Shown here: positions 6,543 to 15,460 of the stretch, in pieces
How the letters are laid out: each line of letters opens with the position of its first letter
How positions within the stretch are numbered: the first letter of the stretch is position 1
Source of the DNA: Spirochaetaceae bacterium
GTDB taxonomy: Bacteria > Spirochaetota > Spirochaetia > Treponematales > Breznakiellaceae
Direction of reading: 5' to 3'
Assembly: GCA_031280115.1 (NCBI GenBank)
Contig: JAITHF010000019.1
Span: 1-15,514, forward strand
DNA: 15,514 nucleotides
Position numbers and translations under genes: made by a program
The notes under the pieces: model-generated
What the model saw: only the letters and a program-made list of their open reading frames with translations
Databases searched by the model: none
What the model was told of the DNA's origin: nothing

Positions 6543-7589
6543 ATGCCGTCCCTGTTATTAACCATATCATTTCCCGGGTGGTTATCTCCGGAGATTATTC
6601 CGGGGCTTCCCTTCCGCTGGTACAGCCTCATGTATATCGCGGCCTTCGGCACCGCTTTCCTGCTCTACCGGGCGCAGGTGCGGGAACGCCGTTTCCCTAT
6701 GCGGGACGACGAGCTCTCAAACCTGTTTTTCTGCGGCATTCTGGCGCTCATTATAGGAGCGAGGGTATTCTCGGTCATGGTGTACGAACAAAACCAGGTG
6801 TACCAGCGCCAGCCCTGGCTTGTGTTCTGGCCCTTTCAGGACGGACGGTTTACCGGACTGCAAGGCATGAGCTATCACGGCGGGGTCATCGGGGGCATAC
6901 TGGCAATCCTTATCTATTCCGGCGTAAAGCGCTTTGACTATCGTGAAATCGGCGATATGTTCGCTGCCAGTATTCCCTTGGGCTATACTTTCGGACGTCT
7001 TGGCAACTTTGCAAACGGGGAATTATACGGCCGCGTAAGCACCGGCCCTTGGGGGATGGTGTTTCCTTTTGCCCAGGGGCTTCCCGCCGGAGAAACCTGG
7101 GTTAAAGAGGCGGCGGCAAAGGCCGGCATCGCCATTCAGAGCGCCTCGGTAAACCTGCCCCGCCACCCCTCCCAGTTGTATGAGGCTTTTCTTGAAGGCG
7201 TGCTTCTGTGGCTTATTATCTGGCTCTGTAGAAACCGGAAGCCTTTCAAGGGATTTCTCATAGGGCTCTATCTTATGGGCTACGGTATCTTCCGGTTTGC
7301 GGCGGAGTATTTTCGGGAGCCTGACGCGAAACTGGGATACCGCATCCAATTTATCGAAACCGGCCTGCCTGCCGCGCTCTCCCATCCGCCCTTTAGTTTT
7401 TCCACAGGCCAAGTCTTTTCGTTTGCCATGTTTGCCCTGGGCCTCCTCTGGCTGGTTATCGCTTCCCGGCTGCCGGATCACAAGCCGAAACTGGTGTATC
7501 TTGACTCAGCGAGAGCGGGCGCGGCGCAGAGAGCCGAAACAGCGGCGGCGCGGAAAGGCCGCCGGAAACTACAAAGAAAGTTGAGGTAA
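6543..7589 (+). CDS. lgt: Phosphatidylglycerol--prolipoprotein diacylglyceryl transferase
   Basis: The product is 348 residues. It is the integral inner-membrane enzyme that transfers diacylglyceryl from phosphatidylglycerol to the lipobox cysteine of prolipoproteins. Visible family motifs are YHGGVIGG (111-118, containing the essential His 112), the Lgt signature GRLGNFANGELYGR (151-164), RHPSQLYEA in the next helix-loop region, and FRFAAEYFREPD near the end of the core. About seven hydrophobic segments are present. The chain is longer than the roughly 290 residues of E. coli Lgt, owing to an insertion around 175-200 and a basic tail (residues 325-348, ending GRRKLQRKLR). The RBS AAAGAGG (6525-6531) is 11 bases upstream. 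The gap 6429-6542 holds no convincing promoter. thrC starts only 4 bases after the stop. Confidence 0.95.
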   Translation: MPSLLLTISFPGWLSPEIIPGLPFRWYSLMYIAAFGTAFLLYRAQVRERRFPMRDDELSNLFFCGILALIIGARVFSVMVYEQNQVYQRQPWLVFWPFQDGRFTGLQGMSYHGGVIGGILAILIYSGVKRFDYREIGDMFAASIPLGYTFGRLGNFANGELYGRVSTGPWGMVFPFAQGLPAGETWVKEAAAKAGIAIQSASVNLPRHPSQLYEAFLEGVLLWLIIWLCRNRKPFKGFLIGLYLMGYGIFRFAAEYFREPDAKLGYRIQFIETGLPAALSHPPFSFSTGQVFSFAMFALGLLWLVIASRLPDHKPKLVYLDSARAGAAQRAETAAARKGRRKLQRKLR

Positions 7590-7593
7590 CAGG

Positions 7594-8964
7594 ATGCGCT
7601 ATTACAGCACGAGAAACAAGAAAACCGGCGTGAGTTTCGCGGCAGCGGCGCTGGCCGGCCTCGCGCCGGACGGCGGGCTTTTTGTGCCCGAATCAATCCC
7701 CCAATACCCTCGAGCCGTACAAACATCTTTGGGCGCGATGAGTTTCAGGGACGTCGCCTTTGAAACCGTAAAACTGTTCGCGGAACAGGAAATACCCGAT
7801 CCGGCGCTGGCAGACATTATCGAGGCCGCGTACCCCTTCGCGGCGCCGCTGGTACCGGTGGACGGCCGTCTGGTGCTGGAACTGTTTCACGGCCCCACCG
7901 CGGCCTTCAAGGACTTCGGCGCCCGCTTCATGGCGCGAGTCTTTTCCTATCTGCGGCGGGGGGAAAACAAGCCCCTGCATATCCTCGTAGCCACCTCCGG
8001 AGATACCGGCGGCGCCGCGGCAGACGGGTTTTACGGCGTTGAGGGCATCGTTGTTACCGTACTGTATCCGAAAGGGCGGGTCACCCCCTTGCAGGAACAG
8101 CAAATCGCAGGGCTTGGCGGAAATATCTCGGCCCTGGCGGTGGAGGGGAGTTTTGACGACTGCCAGCGCTTAGTAAAAGCCGCGTTCGGGAACGAGGAAT
8201 TAAAAAAGCGCCTTGCCCTGTCTTCGGCCAATTCGATTAACATAACCCGCCTCATTCCGCAGGCGGTTTACTACGCCGCGGCAGCGGGGAAAGCCTTTGC
8301 GGGAAAAAGCGATCCCCTGGAAGCGGCAAGCCCTGTATCTGCGGCCTTTACCCGGTCCGATACGCTTAAGCCCGCGGCAAAGCAGCCGACTGCCTTCTGC
8401 GTGCCTTCGGGCAATTTCGGAAACCTTGTGGCCGGCCTTTACGCGCTTGAAATGGGCGCCCCTATCCGCCTCTTCATCGCGGCGACCAACCGCAACAAGA
8501 CCATACCGGATTACCTTGAAACGGGCTATTACGAAGCGCGGTTCGCTAAAACCACCGTTTCCAACGCTATGGACGTGGGCGCGCCGAGCAATGCGGAGCG
8601 GATGATAGCCCAGTGGTCTTTGCCGGAGATTCGGCGCATGGTGCGGGGGGTTTCGGTATCTGACGAAGAAACCCGCGCCGCCATCGCGCAGGTTCACAAG
8701 GCGGCGGGTTATTTCCTTGACCCCCATACCGCCGTGGGCTGGCGCGGGGCGGATATATTGGGGATTGAGCGCAATTTAGGAGGCGGCAATCTCGCGGTGC
8801 TGGCAACGGCGCACCCTGCCAAGTTCGCCGGCATCGTGGAACCTATAACCGGCCCGGTCCCGGTCCCGCTGTCCCTTAAAAAAGCGCTTGAACGGAAACC
8901 CCGGTCCGCGGTGATTCAGGCGGAACTTTCCGCGCTCATGGAAGTATTGGAGGTAGTACGATGA
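7594..8964 (+). CDS. thrC: Threonine synthase
   Basis: The product is 456 residues (E. coli ThrC has 428). This PLP enzyme converts O-phosphohomoserine to threonine. The N-terminal YYSTRN and PDGGLFVPE are typical, and the cofactor lysine is K106 in [22 protein letters not shown] (133-142) and [10 protein letters not shown] supply the substrate and PLP-phosphate loops, and [15 protein letters not shown] is also conserved in the family. There is a somewhat long linker around residues 235-265 with low-complexity Ala/Ser text. The RBS is the lgt tail itself (GAGG at 7583-7586), implying cotranscription with lgt. The stop overlaps the next start as ATGA (8961-8964), so translation of the downstream gene is probably coupled. 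Aspartokinase, the first enzyme of the same pathway, lies just beyond. Confidence 0.95.
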   Translation: MRYYSTRNKKTGVSFAAAALAGLAPDGGLFVPESIPQYPRAVQTSLGAMSFRDVAFETVKLFAEQEIPDPALADIIEAAYPFAAPLVPVDGRLVLELFHGPTAAFKDFGARFMARVFSYLRRGENKPLHILVATSGDTGGAAADGFYGVEGIVVTVLYPKGRVTPLQEQQIAGLGGNISALAVEGSFDDCQRLVKAAFGNEELKKRLALSSANSINITRLIPQAVYYAAAAGKAFAGKSDPLEAASPVSAAFTRSDTLKPAAKQPTAFCVPSGNFGNLVAGLYALEMGAPIRLFIAATNRNKTIPDYLETGYYEARFAKTTVSNAMDVGAPSNAERMIAQWSLPEIRRMVRGVSVSDEETRAAIAQVHKAAGYFLDPHTAVGWRGADILGIERNLGGGNLAVLATAHPAKFAGIVEPITGPVPVPLSLKKALERKPRSAVIQAELSALMEVLEVVR

Positions 8965-9467
8965 AACCCTGTCCCTGCGGAAGCGCGCTTCCCTACAGCG
9001 AATGCTGCGAGCCCTATATACAAGGCTCCCGAAAGCCCCCGACCGCTGAGGCCCTTATGCGGAGCCGGTATACTGCATATACCGAACACGCTATCGAGTA
9101 TATTATTGACACCTGTACCAGAAACGGCAAAAACGATATTGACGCGCGCCAGACAAAGCAGTGGAGCGAGAATTCCCAGTGGCTCGGCCTCAAGATACTG
9201 TCTGTTGAGAAAGGCGGCGGAGAAGACACCGAAGGGACCGTAGAGTTTGAGGCAGTGTATGAGTGGGACGGGCTCAAAGACATTCACCATGAAAAGGCGC
9301 TTTTTAAGAAGCTCAACGATGCGTGGTTCTATGACGCAGGGGAAATTATCCCAAAAACCATAGTGCGGACCGCGCCTAAGATAGGGCGGAACGAGCCGTG
9401 CCCCTGCGGAAGCGGCAGAAAATACAAACACTGCCACGGCAGAACGCCAAACCCCTCCTTCCCCTAA
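8961..9467 (+). CDS. YchJ-family (UPF0225) protein with two SEC-C zinc motifs
   Basis: The product is 168 residues, close to YchJ of E. coli (about 152). A SEC-C type metal motif lies at each end: CPCGS with CC at the N-terminus (Cys 4, 6, 15, 16) and [14 protein letters not shown] at the C-terminus (Cys 147, 149, 158 and His 159). The middle (about 30-140) is the NTF2-like YchJ middle domain, marked by [27 protein letters not shown] and AWFYDAGE. The family is of uncertain function; SEC-C motifs bind zinc and in SecA contact SecB and ribosomes, but that role cannot be assumed here. The ATG overlaps the thrC stop by four bases (ATGA), so it belongs to the lgt-thrC unit. Confidence 0.9.
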   Translation: MKPCPCGSALPYSECCEPYIQGSRKPPTAEALMRSRYTAYTEHAIEYIIDTCTRNGKNDIDARQTKQWSENSQWLGLKILSVEKGGGEDTEGTVEFEAVYEWDGLKDIHHEKALFKKLNDAWFYDAGEIIPKTIVRTAPKIGRNEPCPCGSGRKYKHCHGRTPNPSFP

Positions 9468-9530
9468 ACAGGCGCGGCCCGGGCCGGCTTTGCGGGCGTA
9501 CCCGAATACGCTCAGGCCTAACGCCCGCGC

Positions 9531-9548
9531 CCTATAAAACACGATAGG
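9531..9548. promoter_or_regulatory. Small palindrome in the leader of lysC
   Basis: CCTAT (9531-9535) and ATAGG (9544-9548) form a short inverted repeat 46 bases before the lysC ATG at 9595. It sits in an otherwise GC-rich 127-base gap. The gap is too short for a full lysine riboswitch and shows no aptamer pattern. It may be an operator or mean nothing. Confidence 0.2.
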
Positions 9549-9594
9549 CTCGGGCGGGGCTTGCGGAAGCGGGTGGTTTTTGTTAGGCTGGGGC

Positions 9595-10953
9595 ATGATC
9601 GTGATGAAATTCGGCGGCAGTTCTGTTGCCAACGGGGATCGTATCCGCCATGTGGTTGAGATCGTTAAAGCCGAGCTCCCGCGCAAACCTGTGCTGGTGC
9701 TCTCTGCTATGGGAGACACCACAGACCGCCTCCTTGAAGCCGCCGCCGGAGCCCTTGAAACCGGCGGCGTGTCAGTCGGCCAAATCGCCGGCCTCCACAT
9801 AAAAACCATACAGGAATTAGCCCTGGGCCCGGCAGTACGGAACGAAGCGGAGGCGCTGCTTGAAGAGCTGCGGAACCTCCTTTTGGGAATCTCCATGATT
9901 AAAGAACTGACCCCCAGAACCAGAGATTATCTTGTGTCCTTCGGGGAGCGCCTGTCAGTGCGGATAGCCGCGGCCTACTGCAAGAGCATAGGCGTCCCCT
10001 CCTGCGCCCTTGACGCCTGGGACGCGGGGTTTATTTCGGATTCCCACTTCTCCTCTGCAGAACTCCTTAAAGAAAGCTGGGACCTTATCCCCAAAACCCT
10101 CATCCCATTGGCGGATCAGGGTATCCTGCCTGTGGTAACCGGCTTTATCGCCAAAAACGAGGCCGGCAGGATCACCACGCTGGGGCGCGGCGGGTCTGAC
10201 CGGAGCGCCACCATCATCGCCGCCGCGTGCAAGGCCGAAGAAGCCCAGGTCTGGAAGGATGTTGACGGGATTCTCAGCGCAGATCCGAGGCTGGTGCCCT
10301 CAGCGCGGCCTGTGGAGGCGGTTACCTATGAGGAAGCCTCTGAGCTGGCCTATTTCGGCGCTCAGGTCCTGCACCCCTGGGCCATGCGCCCCTGCATGAA
10401 GAGCGGGACCCCGGTGCTGGTCAAAAACTCCTACAACCCAAAGGCCCCGGGAACCCGTATCCATTCAGGTCCTGAGCGCCGGAGCGATCCGGTGCTGGCT
10501 ATTACCTCCCGAAAAAATATAACCCTGGTTGACATTCTCTCAACAAGAATGTTGGGGCAGTACGGGTTTCTGAAAGAGGTGTTTTCGGATTTTGCGCGGC
10601 ACGGCATATCGGTTGACATGGTTGCCACAAGCGAGGTTTCTATTTCAGTGTCTTTGGACTCGGTGTATGACTTAGAGGGCCTGAAGGCAGACCTTACCCG
10701 TATCGCGTCAGTGGACATTAAGCGCGGCAGGGCTATTGTTACGATTATCGGGGATGTGAACCGGTCCTCAGAGATACTGCACCGGGCTTTTTCGGTGTGC
10801 GCCAGAGGAGGAATACCAGTGCAGATGGTTTCTGTGGGCGCCAGCAAGGTGAATATCAGTTTTATCGTACAGGATGATCAGGCTGCCCGGGCGGTACAGG
10901 ACCTGCACGAAGAATTCTTCCCCCCGCCCCCGAAGAGGGATTCGACGGCGTAG
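9595..10953 (+). CDS. lysC: Aspartokinase (aspartate kinase)
   Basis: The product is 452 residues. It phosphorylates aspartate as the first committed step towards lysine, threonine and methionine, in the cytoplasm. The kinase domain starts with MKFGGSSV (residues 4-11) and carries SFGERLSVR, the [19 protein letters not shown] region (aspartate and ATP binding, an amino-acid-kinase hallmark), KDVDGI and LHPWAM. Two ACT-like regulatory regions follow from about residue 300 ([22 protein letters not shown]...[15 protein letters not shown]), so feedback control by lysine and/or threonine is expected. The length and monofunctional layout resemble LysC/AK III rather than the homoserine-dehydrogenase fusions. 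I prefer ATG 9595 (MIVMKFGG); a TTG at 9580 would add five residues and has a weaker context. The RBS is weak in either case. Confidence 0.93.
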   Translation: MIVMKFGGSSVANGDRIRHVVEIVKAELPRKPVLVLSAMGDTTDRLLEAAAGALETGGVSVGQIAGLHIKTIQELALGPAVRNEAEALLEELRNLLLGISMIKELTPRTRDYLVSFGERLSVRIAAAYCKSIGVPSCALDAWDAGFISDSHFSSAELLKESWDLIPKTLIPLADQGILPVVTGFIAKNEAGRITTLGRGGSDRSATIIAAACKAEEAQVWKDVDGILSADPRLVPSARPVEAVTYEEASELAYFGAQVLHPWAMRPCMKSGTPVLVKNSYNPKAPGTRIHSGPERRSDPVLAITSRKNITLVDILSTRMLGQYGFLKEVFSDFARHGISVDMVATSEVSISVSLDSVYDLEGLKADLTRIASVDIKRGRAIVTIIGDVNRSSEILHRAFSVCARGGIPVQMVSVGASKVNISFIVQDDQAARAVQDLHEEFFPPPPKRDSTA

Positions 10954-11311
10954 AGGCGCGGCGCCCGCATGACGTAGCGCCTCAGCGGAATTCGCAAGCG
11001 AAAGGGCGCGGCGCAGGAAGCCCCCTGCGGGGGATTCTGTGACTCAAGGTACGGCGGTGCGGGTTTCTGGTGCAGGGCTTGCATGGGGCGGCGCATCAGC
11101 GCGATTCGATAGCGTTAGCGGCGTTGCACACGTCGCGCTAGTGGGGGGTTTGGAGGGCAGCCGAAGGCTGTTCCCTTACACGGAGTTCGCACAAAGAGGC
11201 GTAAAACATGAAGCGCTGATAAAAGAGCCCTCCACATCCTCTTAAAAGAGGCGCGCAGCGCCGGTAATTCGTTATAGAACAATGATTTATCTGGGGACAG
11301 GATAGTTTTTC
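10954..11311. repeat. Intergenic repeat block downstream of lysC, with dispersed repeat copy C in reverse orientation
   Basis: No gene is supported here. A hairpin CCCCC-TGC-GGGGG lies at 11021-11033. Bases 11121-11157, read on the minus strand, match 684-720 at about 31 of 37 positions. They are followed on that strand by further repeat-like text, and are preceded by the hairpin CAGCC-GAA-GGCTG (11158-11170). Two stretches, 10983-11009 and 11096-11122, share the pattern CAGCG..ATTCG..AGCG..AG, a diverged direct repeat about 113 bases apart. Confidence 0.55.
11021..11033. terminator. GC hairpin 68 bases after lysC, possible terminator
   Basis: CCCCC (11021-11025), loop TGC, GGGGG (11029-11033). 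It lies downstream of lysC and could stop transcription, but no T-run follows, so it is not a classical intrinsic terminator. A near-identical hairpin lies after the barrel gene on the other strand at 11618-11630. Confidence 0.25.
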
Positions 11312-11416
11312 TTGTTAGCAAACAAACTTATTTTGTTAGCAAACAAACTTATTTTGCTAACAAACAAACTCGCTTTGTTAGCAAACAACTTTTATTTGCC
11401 GGCAAAAAAACCGGTT
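11312..11416 (+). repeat. Five 21-bp tandem repeats, the last ones diverged
   Basis: Units start at 11312, 11333, 11354, 11375 and 11396. Units 1 and 2 are identical (TTGTTAGCAAACAAACTTAT plus T). Unit 3 has TTGCTAACAA at its start, which is the exact reverse complement of the TTGTTAGCAA that opens units 1, 2 and 4. Unit 5 keeps only the TTG..GGCAAA frame and is GC-changed, forming a small palindrome GCCGGC. The period equals seven codons. The block is much more AT-rich than its surroundings. It is too short and lacks unique spacers, so it is not a CRISPR array. Confidence 0.9.
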
Positions 11417-11494
11417 TTCCTGCCGCGCTCTGTTATTATACTAAGAATTATCGGCGCTTTCGCGCCTCTTTGGGAAGAATTTGGAGGGTCATAG
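11312..11494 (+). CDS. Possible 60-residue heptad-repeat peptide, unrecognised
   Basis: The 21-bp repeats read in one frame as heptads: MLANKLI, LLANKLI, LLTNKLA, LLANNFY, LPAKKPV, followed by a hydrophobic stretch (VIILRIIGAFAPLW) and the end EEFGGS. The start would be TTG at 11312 with AGGA (11299-11302) nine bases upstream; an in-frame TAG at 11303 excludes an earlier start. Some differences between units are silent (TTA to CTA, CTT to CTC), which would fit selection on protein, but others change residues. The stop TAG (11492-11494) lies in the loop of a perfect palindrome. A short membrane-active or coiled-coil peptide is imaginable; a chance open frame in a non-coding tandem repeat is equally likely. 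Confidence 0.25.
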   Translation: MLANKLILLANKLILLTNKLALLANNFYLPAKKPVFLPRSVIILRIIGAFAPLWEEFGGS

Positions 11495-11643
11495 ACCCTC
11501 CAAACCACCCCTAAAGGCTTCCTGCCTCGCGCCCGTGCGTTTGCGAAGCCCGCTGAGGCGCAACTTCTGGGTTGTGACTAAACGTGCAAACCCGCTCGCC
11601 GCAGGAAGCGCGTGAACCCCCCGCAGGGGGCAGCCTTCGGCTG
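11474..11643. repeat. Intergenic palindromes with dispersed repeat copy B
   Basis: The perfect inverted repeat TTGGAGGGTC-ATA-GACCCTCCAA occupies 11481-11503. With GAAGAATTTGG before it and AAACCACCCCTAA after it, it aligns with copy A (661-701), with compensating base changes that keep both arms paired. The rest of the block (11515-11643) holds GC-rich text ending in two adjacent hairpins, CCCCC-GCA-GGGGG (11618-11630) and CAGCC-TTC-GGCTG (11631-11643). No gene is seen. Confidence 0.6.
11616..11643 (-). terminator. Tandem hairpins directly after the minus-strand barrel gene
   Basis: On the minus strand the stop codon (11644-11646) is followed at once by CAGCC-GAA-GGCTG and then CCCCC-TGC-GGGGGG. 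They are placed where a terminator would be expected, but no T-tract follows. They may instead be part of the dispersed repeat family. Confidence 0.35.
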
Positions 11644-12306
11644 TTAGAAGAGAAAGCCGAAGCCTAAGCCGAAATAGGGCGCCACCCCTAAGGTGTGCAG
11701 CGGGGCAAGCATATTCTTGTACCGGTTCTTGTTGGCGAAACGGTAAGATGCGGTTTCTTCCGCCGATTCATTCGGCACCGGGCTCTTAAAGAACGTCCAG
11801 ATGCCGTTGACGCCGGTCTTGAAAAAAAACCACTTCCCTATGCGGAATAAAAAAGAAATATCCCCCTGAAGCCCCATATTGATATCAGAAAACGATGCGG
11901 AAGCGGTGCTTTCGGTTGACCCGTAGTCCATAACCGTATGATCTGATATGGACCAGAAGGTTCCTGCGGAAAAAATCACCATGACCCAGGGATTAACCCG
12001 TAAGATAAAAGACGGGCCCACCGCAAGGCCGAACTCCGCCAAAAGCATCGGGGACTCAGATGCGTTCTCAAGCGAAGCAGGGTTGTCGCCGGCGCTCCGC
12101 ACCGTAATAAGATAGTCGATAAAAAAGCCCACCGGCGAAGATTTGGGGTAAAAAGACGTTCCCAAATTGAACTGAGGGCCGTAATAGAGAAAATCCGATT
12201 GTTTCTCTTTATAGAAAGACCAGCCGGTATTAAAATTAAACAAAGTTTCCCCGTACCCAAGCGCCGCGGCGGAGAAAAGCGCCCACCATACAAACCATCT
12301 TTTCAT
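11644..12306 (-). CDS. Putative outer-membrane beta-barrel protein
   Basis: The product is 220 residues. The N-terminus MKRWFVWWALFSAAALGYG is a signal peptide with likely cleavage after residue 19. The mature chain is a run of amphipathic strands with alternating aromatic and polar residues (FNFNTGWSFY, GPQFNLGTSFY, GFFIDYLITV, DISFLFRIGKWFFFKTGVNG) and ends YFGLGFGFLF. A terminal phenylalanine is the usual BAM-recognition signal of outer-membrane barrels. The size would suit an 8- or 10-strand barrel. No named family is recognised. The RBS GAGGAGG lies seven bases before the ATG. It sits 112 bases downstream of pgi on the same strand, with a hairpin between them. Confidence 0.75.
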   Translation of the reverse strand: MKRWFVWWALFSAAALGYGETLFNFNTGWSFYKEKQSDFLYYGPQFNLGTSFYPKSSPVGFFIDYLITVRSAGDNPASLENASESPMLLAEFGLAVGPSFILRVNPWVMVIFSAGTFWSISDHTVMDYGSTESTASASFSDINMGLQGDISFLFRIGKWFFFKTGVNGIWTFFKSPVPNESAEETASYRFANKNRYKNMLAPLHTLGVAPYFGLGFGFLF

Positions 12307-12387
12307 TACGAAGCCTCCTCTTTGAAATATACCGCCCTATGCCCTTGATTCCAATTCTTTTCCCTTTCCCCCTCCCCAGGCGCTAAA

Positions 12388-12411
12388 CCCCCGCGCCGCT
12401 TGGCGCAGGGG
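12388..12411 (-). terminator. Hairpin between pgi and the barrel gene
   Basis: On the minus strand just after the pgi stop: CCCC-T-GCGCC-AAGC-GGCGC-GGGG, a nine-pair GC stem with one bulge, followed by GTTTAG. It is well placed to terminate pgi, although the T-tract is short. On the plus strand it is followed by CCTTTTGTT. Confidence 0.4.
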
Positions 12412-12418
12412 CCTTTTG

Positions 12419-13999
<1,581 letters not shown>

Positions 14000-14094
14000 G
14001 TATCAATGCCTCCTCAGCGCTTCCGGCATTCTTATTCTTTTATGTGCCGTTTTATCGCCTGCTGCATCTTTTTAAGATGTTTGCTACCGAAAAG

Positions 14095-14121
14095 ATTATA
14101 CTAATCAGCGCCGCCGCGCAA
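14095..14121 (-). promoter_or_regulatory. Probable pgi promoter
   Basis: A perfect TATAAT is read on the minus strand at 14100-14095. Upstream is TTGCGC (14121-14116), with a spacer of 15 bases, which is short. The box is about 96 bases before the pgi ATG. The -10 element is clear; the -35 is uncertain. Confidence 0.45.
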
Positions 14122-14122
14122 G

Positions 14123-14161
14123 GCGCCCCCCTTGTAGGGCGCGGCGCCGGCAGGGTACACT
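14123..14161 (+). promoter_or_regulatory. Palindrome and possible promoter of the divergent membrane-protein gene
   Basis: An inverted repeat GCGCCC (14123-14128)/GGGCGC (14137-14142) lies between pgi and the 14168 gene. TTGTAG (14132-14137) and TACACT (14156-14161), 18 bases apart, could form a promoter. If so, transcription would begin at or next to the ATG at 14168 and the message would be leaderless. No good Shine-Dalgarno precedes that ATG, which is consistent. Confidence 0.3.
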
Positions 14162-14167
14162 GGGCCT

Positions 14168-14518
14168 ATGAAAATTACCCGCCCCGTGAAAAAGCCTGTG
14201 CTCGCGCTCCTTATCAAGCGGACGGTTTCGTTTTTTTTCGCCTTGTGCCTTCTTATCATCTTTCTCTACAGTATAGGCACCCTGCGGGGCTTTATGGACA
14301 GCACCCAGATGCGCCTCCTGCGCCTCGGCGCCAGGGCGGGGCTGTTCCTGTGGGTCGGCGCGGGGTACGGCGCGGCTCTGGACTGCTACCTCCTCTTTCA
14401 GGGCAAGAAATATTATATACGAAGCCTCATCTCATACATCATAGTAGGCGCCTTCGGGATGGCGGCGGCGCTCTTTTCGGCATTTATTTTAGTCATTACT
14501 CAGGGAAAAGGGGGGTGA
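14168..14518 (+). CDS. Small integral membrane protein, three predicted helices, unknown function
   Basis: The product is 116 residues. Hydrophobic segments lie at about 18-39 (FFFALCLLIIFLYSIGTL), 53-77 (GLFLWVGAGYGAALDCYLLF) and 85-111 (ISYIIVGAFGMAAALFSAFI). The basic N-terminus (KITRPVKKPVLALLIKR) suggests the N-end stays in the cytoplasm. No family motif is recognised. No clear RBS is seen upstream. The next gene starts six bases after the stop and takes its RBS (AAAAGGGGGG, 14506-14515) from the end of this one, so the two are probably cotranscribed. Confidence 0.7.
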   Translation: MKITRPVKKPVLALLIKRTVSFFFALCLLIIFLYSIGTLRGFMDSTQMRLLRLGARAGLFLWVGAGYGAALDCYLLFQGKKYYIRSLISYIIVGAFGMAAALFSAFILVITQGKGG

Positions 14519-14524
14519 ACCCGG

Positions 14525-14962
14525 ATGAATCAGGAAAAGCGGCTTAAAGCCCTGCGGGGCGCGGCCTGCGCGTTGAACGAGAAAGAGGATATTTCCCGGC
14601 AGGCGGCGGCGCTGTACGACGCGCTTCTGCGGGAAAACCGTCTTCAGGAGGAGGATCTGGTGTCCCTTATCTTTTCAGTGACCAAAGACCTTGACGCGGA
14701 GAACCCCGCCTCAGCCCTGCGCCGGAGCGGCAGGGCCCGGGAGGCCGCGCTCTTCGCGGTGCAGGAGGCGGACACGGCGGGCAGCCCGGCGCGGGTTATC
14801 CGCGCCCTTGCCCACTGCTATCTTACGGGAGAGCCGGTGCATATCTACCGGAACGGCGCCGAATCCCTGCGGCCTGACCGCTCTCATCTTGCGGATTCCG
14901 ATACAATAGCATATAATCAAACACATATACCCAAAAGCAAAGGTTCAGACCATGATGTTTAA
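14525..14962 (+). CDS. aroH: Chorismate mutase, AroH type
   Basis: The product is 145 residues. It resembles the small trimeric AroH fold of Bacillus subtilis, which turns chorismate into prephenate for Phe/Tyr synthesis. Conserved points: RGA at 11-13 (Arg 11, the Arg 7 equivalent), the SVTKDLDAENPASALR segment (51-66), VQEAD with Glu 81 (Glu 78 equivalent), Arg 93 (Arg 90 equivalent, same 12-residue spacing), HIY with Tyr 108, and SLRPDRSHL near the core end. The active-site Cys 75 of B. subtilis is Ala 78 here. After about residue 122 the chain continues for over 20 residues that have no counterpart in AroH and lie over AT-rich DNA. The stop overlaps the next gene by 11 bases. Confidence 0.85.
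   Translation: MNQEKRLKALRGAACALNEKEDISRQAAALYDALLRENRLQEEDLVSLIFSVTKDLDAENPASALRRSGRAREAALFAVQEADTAGSPARVIRALAHCYLTGEPVHIYRNGAESLRPDRSHLADSDTIAYNQTHIPKSKGSDHDV
14889..14917 (+). promoter_or_regulatory. Internal promoter in the aroH 3' end for the following secreted protein gene
   Basis: TTGCGG (14889-14894) and a perfect TATAAT (14912-14917) are separated by 17 bases. Transcription would begin near 14924, about 28 bases before the ATG at 14952. The element lies inside the non-conserved C-terminal extension of aroH, in locally AT-rich DNA. Read by eye. Confidence 0.55.
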
Positions 14963-15425
14963 TCGGTTCAAAAAGTACGGCGCGCTTGTTTCCTGCCTGT
15001 TCCTGCTGGCCCTGGCCCGGGCCGGCGCGGAGGAACACCCCCCGCGCTTCAGTATAAGCATGGACGTTACCATGAACCGCTATAAAAACTGCGCGTTCGG
15101 ACACGCCCTGACCGTGGAATTCAACCTGTTTGATTTTATGGCCAACGGGGTATCCCTTAACGGGAGCGACGACTTCACCGTTGCCACCGTGCTTGAGCCG
15201 TCTGTTTTCGCCCGGAAGTACCTGTTTACCCTGTTCTTTGTCCAGTTTGACCTGGGCATGAGCATCAGCATTGAAAAAAATAACTCGGCGGTTACGGCCC
15301 TTGCAGGAATAAGCGGGGGGTTCCAGTGCCTTCTTGCCAAGGGGGATTATGTTCTCGAACCCTATATAAAAGCGGGGTACCCTTTTATTTTCGGCCTGGG
15401 CCTGCGGGTAGGGAGCCGCCTTTAA
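14952..15425 (+). CDS. Small secreted, barrel-like protein, unknown function
   Basis: The product is 157 residues. The signal peptide covers residues 1-26 (basic MMFNRFKKYG, hydrophobic ALVSCLFLLALARAGA, likely cleavage AGA before EE). The remainder is amphipathic strand-rich text (FSISMDVTMNRY, LTVEFNLFDFM, YLFTLFFVQFDLGMSISI, AGISGGFQCLL, LEPYIKAGYPFIFGLGLRVG). This fits a small outer-membrane barrel or strand-rich periplasmic protein. The C-terminal residue is Leu, not Phe. The start is ATG 14952 (or 14955) with AAAGG (14939-14943) eight bases upstream. It overlaps aroH by 11 bases and probably also has its own promoter. Confidence 0.7.
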   Translation: MMFNRFKKYGALVSCLFLLALARAGAEEHPPRFSISMDVTMNRYKNCAFGHALTVEFNLFDFMANGVSLNGSDDFTVATVLEPSVFARKYLFTLFFVQFDLGMSISIEKNNSAVTALAGISGGFQCLLAKGDYVLEPYIKAGYPFIFGLGLRVGSRL

Positions 15426-15460
15426 AAAAAAACCTCCGGGGACGGCGGATAGGATGATGC

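Noticed and set aside
9468..9594. Lysine riboswitch before lysC
   Set aside because: The gap is 127 bases with no paired five-helix aptamer layout or terminator; only a five-base palindrome is seen.
9580..9594. TTG start for lysC at 9580
   Set aside because: Aspartokinases normally begin a few residues before KFGGSSV, and ATG 9595 gives MIVMKFGG. The TTG adds five residues with no better RBS.
8916..9896. 326-codon open frame on the minus strand
   Set aside because: It lies opposite the ychJ-like gene and parts of thrC and lysC, which carry clear family motifs. Its product is Ser/Arg/Pro-rich without motifs. It is a shadow of GC-biased coding.
11039..11245. 68-codon plus-strand frame in the lysC downstream region
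   Set aside because: It covers dispersed repeat copy C and its hairpins, has no RBS, and its translation is a by-product of the repeat.
11312..11416. CRISPR-like array
   Set aside because: The units are directly adjacent with no unique spacers, only 21 bp long, and no cas genes are present.
14101..14150. Intrinsic terminator between the divergent genes
   Set aside because: Both neighbouring genes point away from this interval, so no transcript needs to end here; the inverted repeat is better seen as a possible operator.
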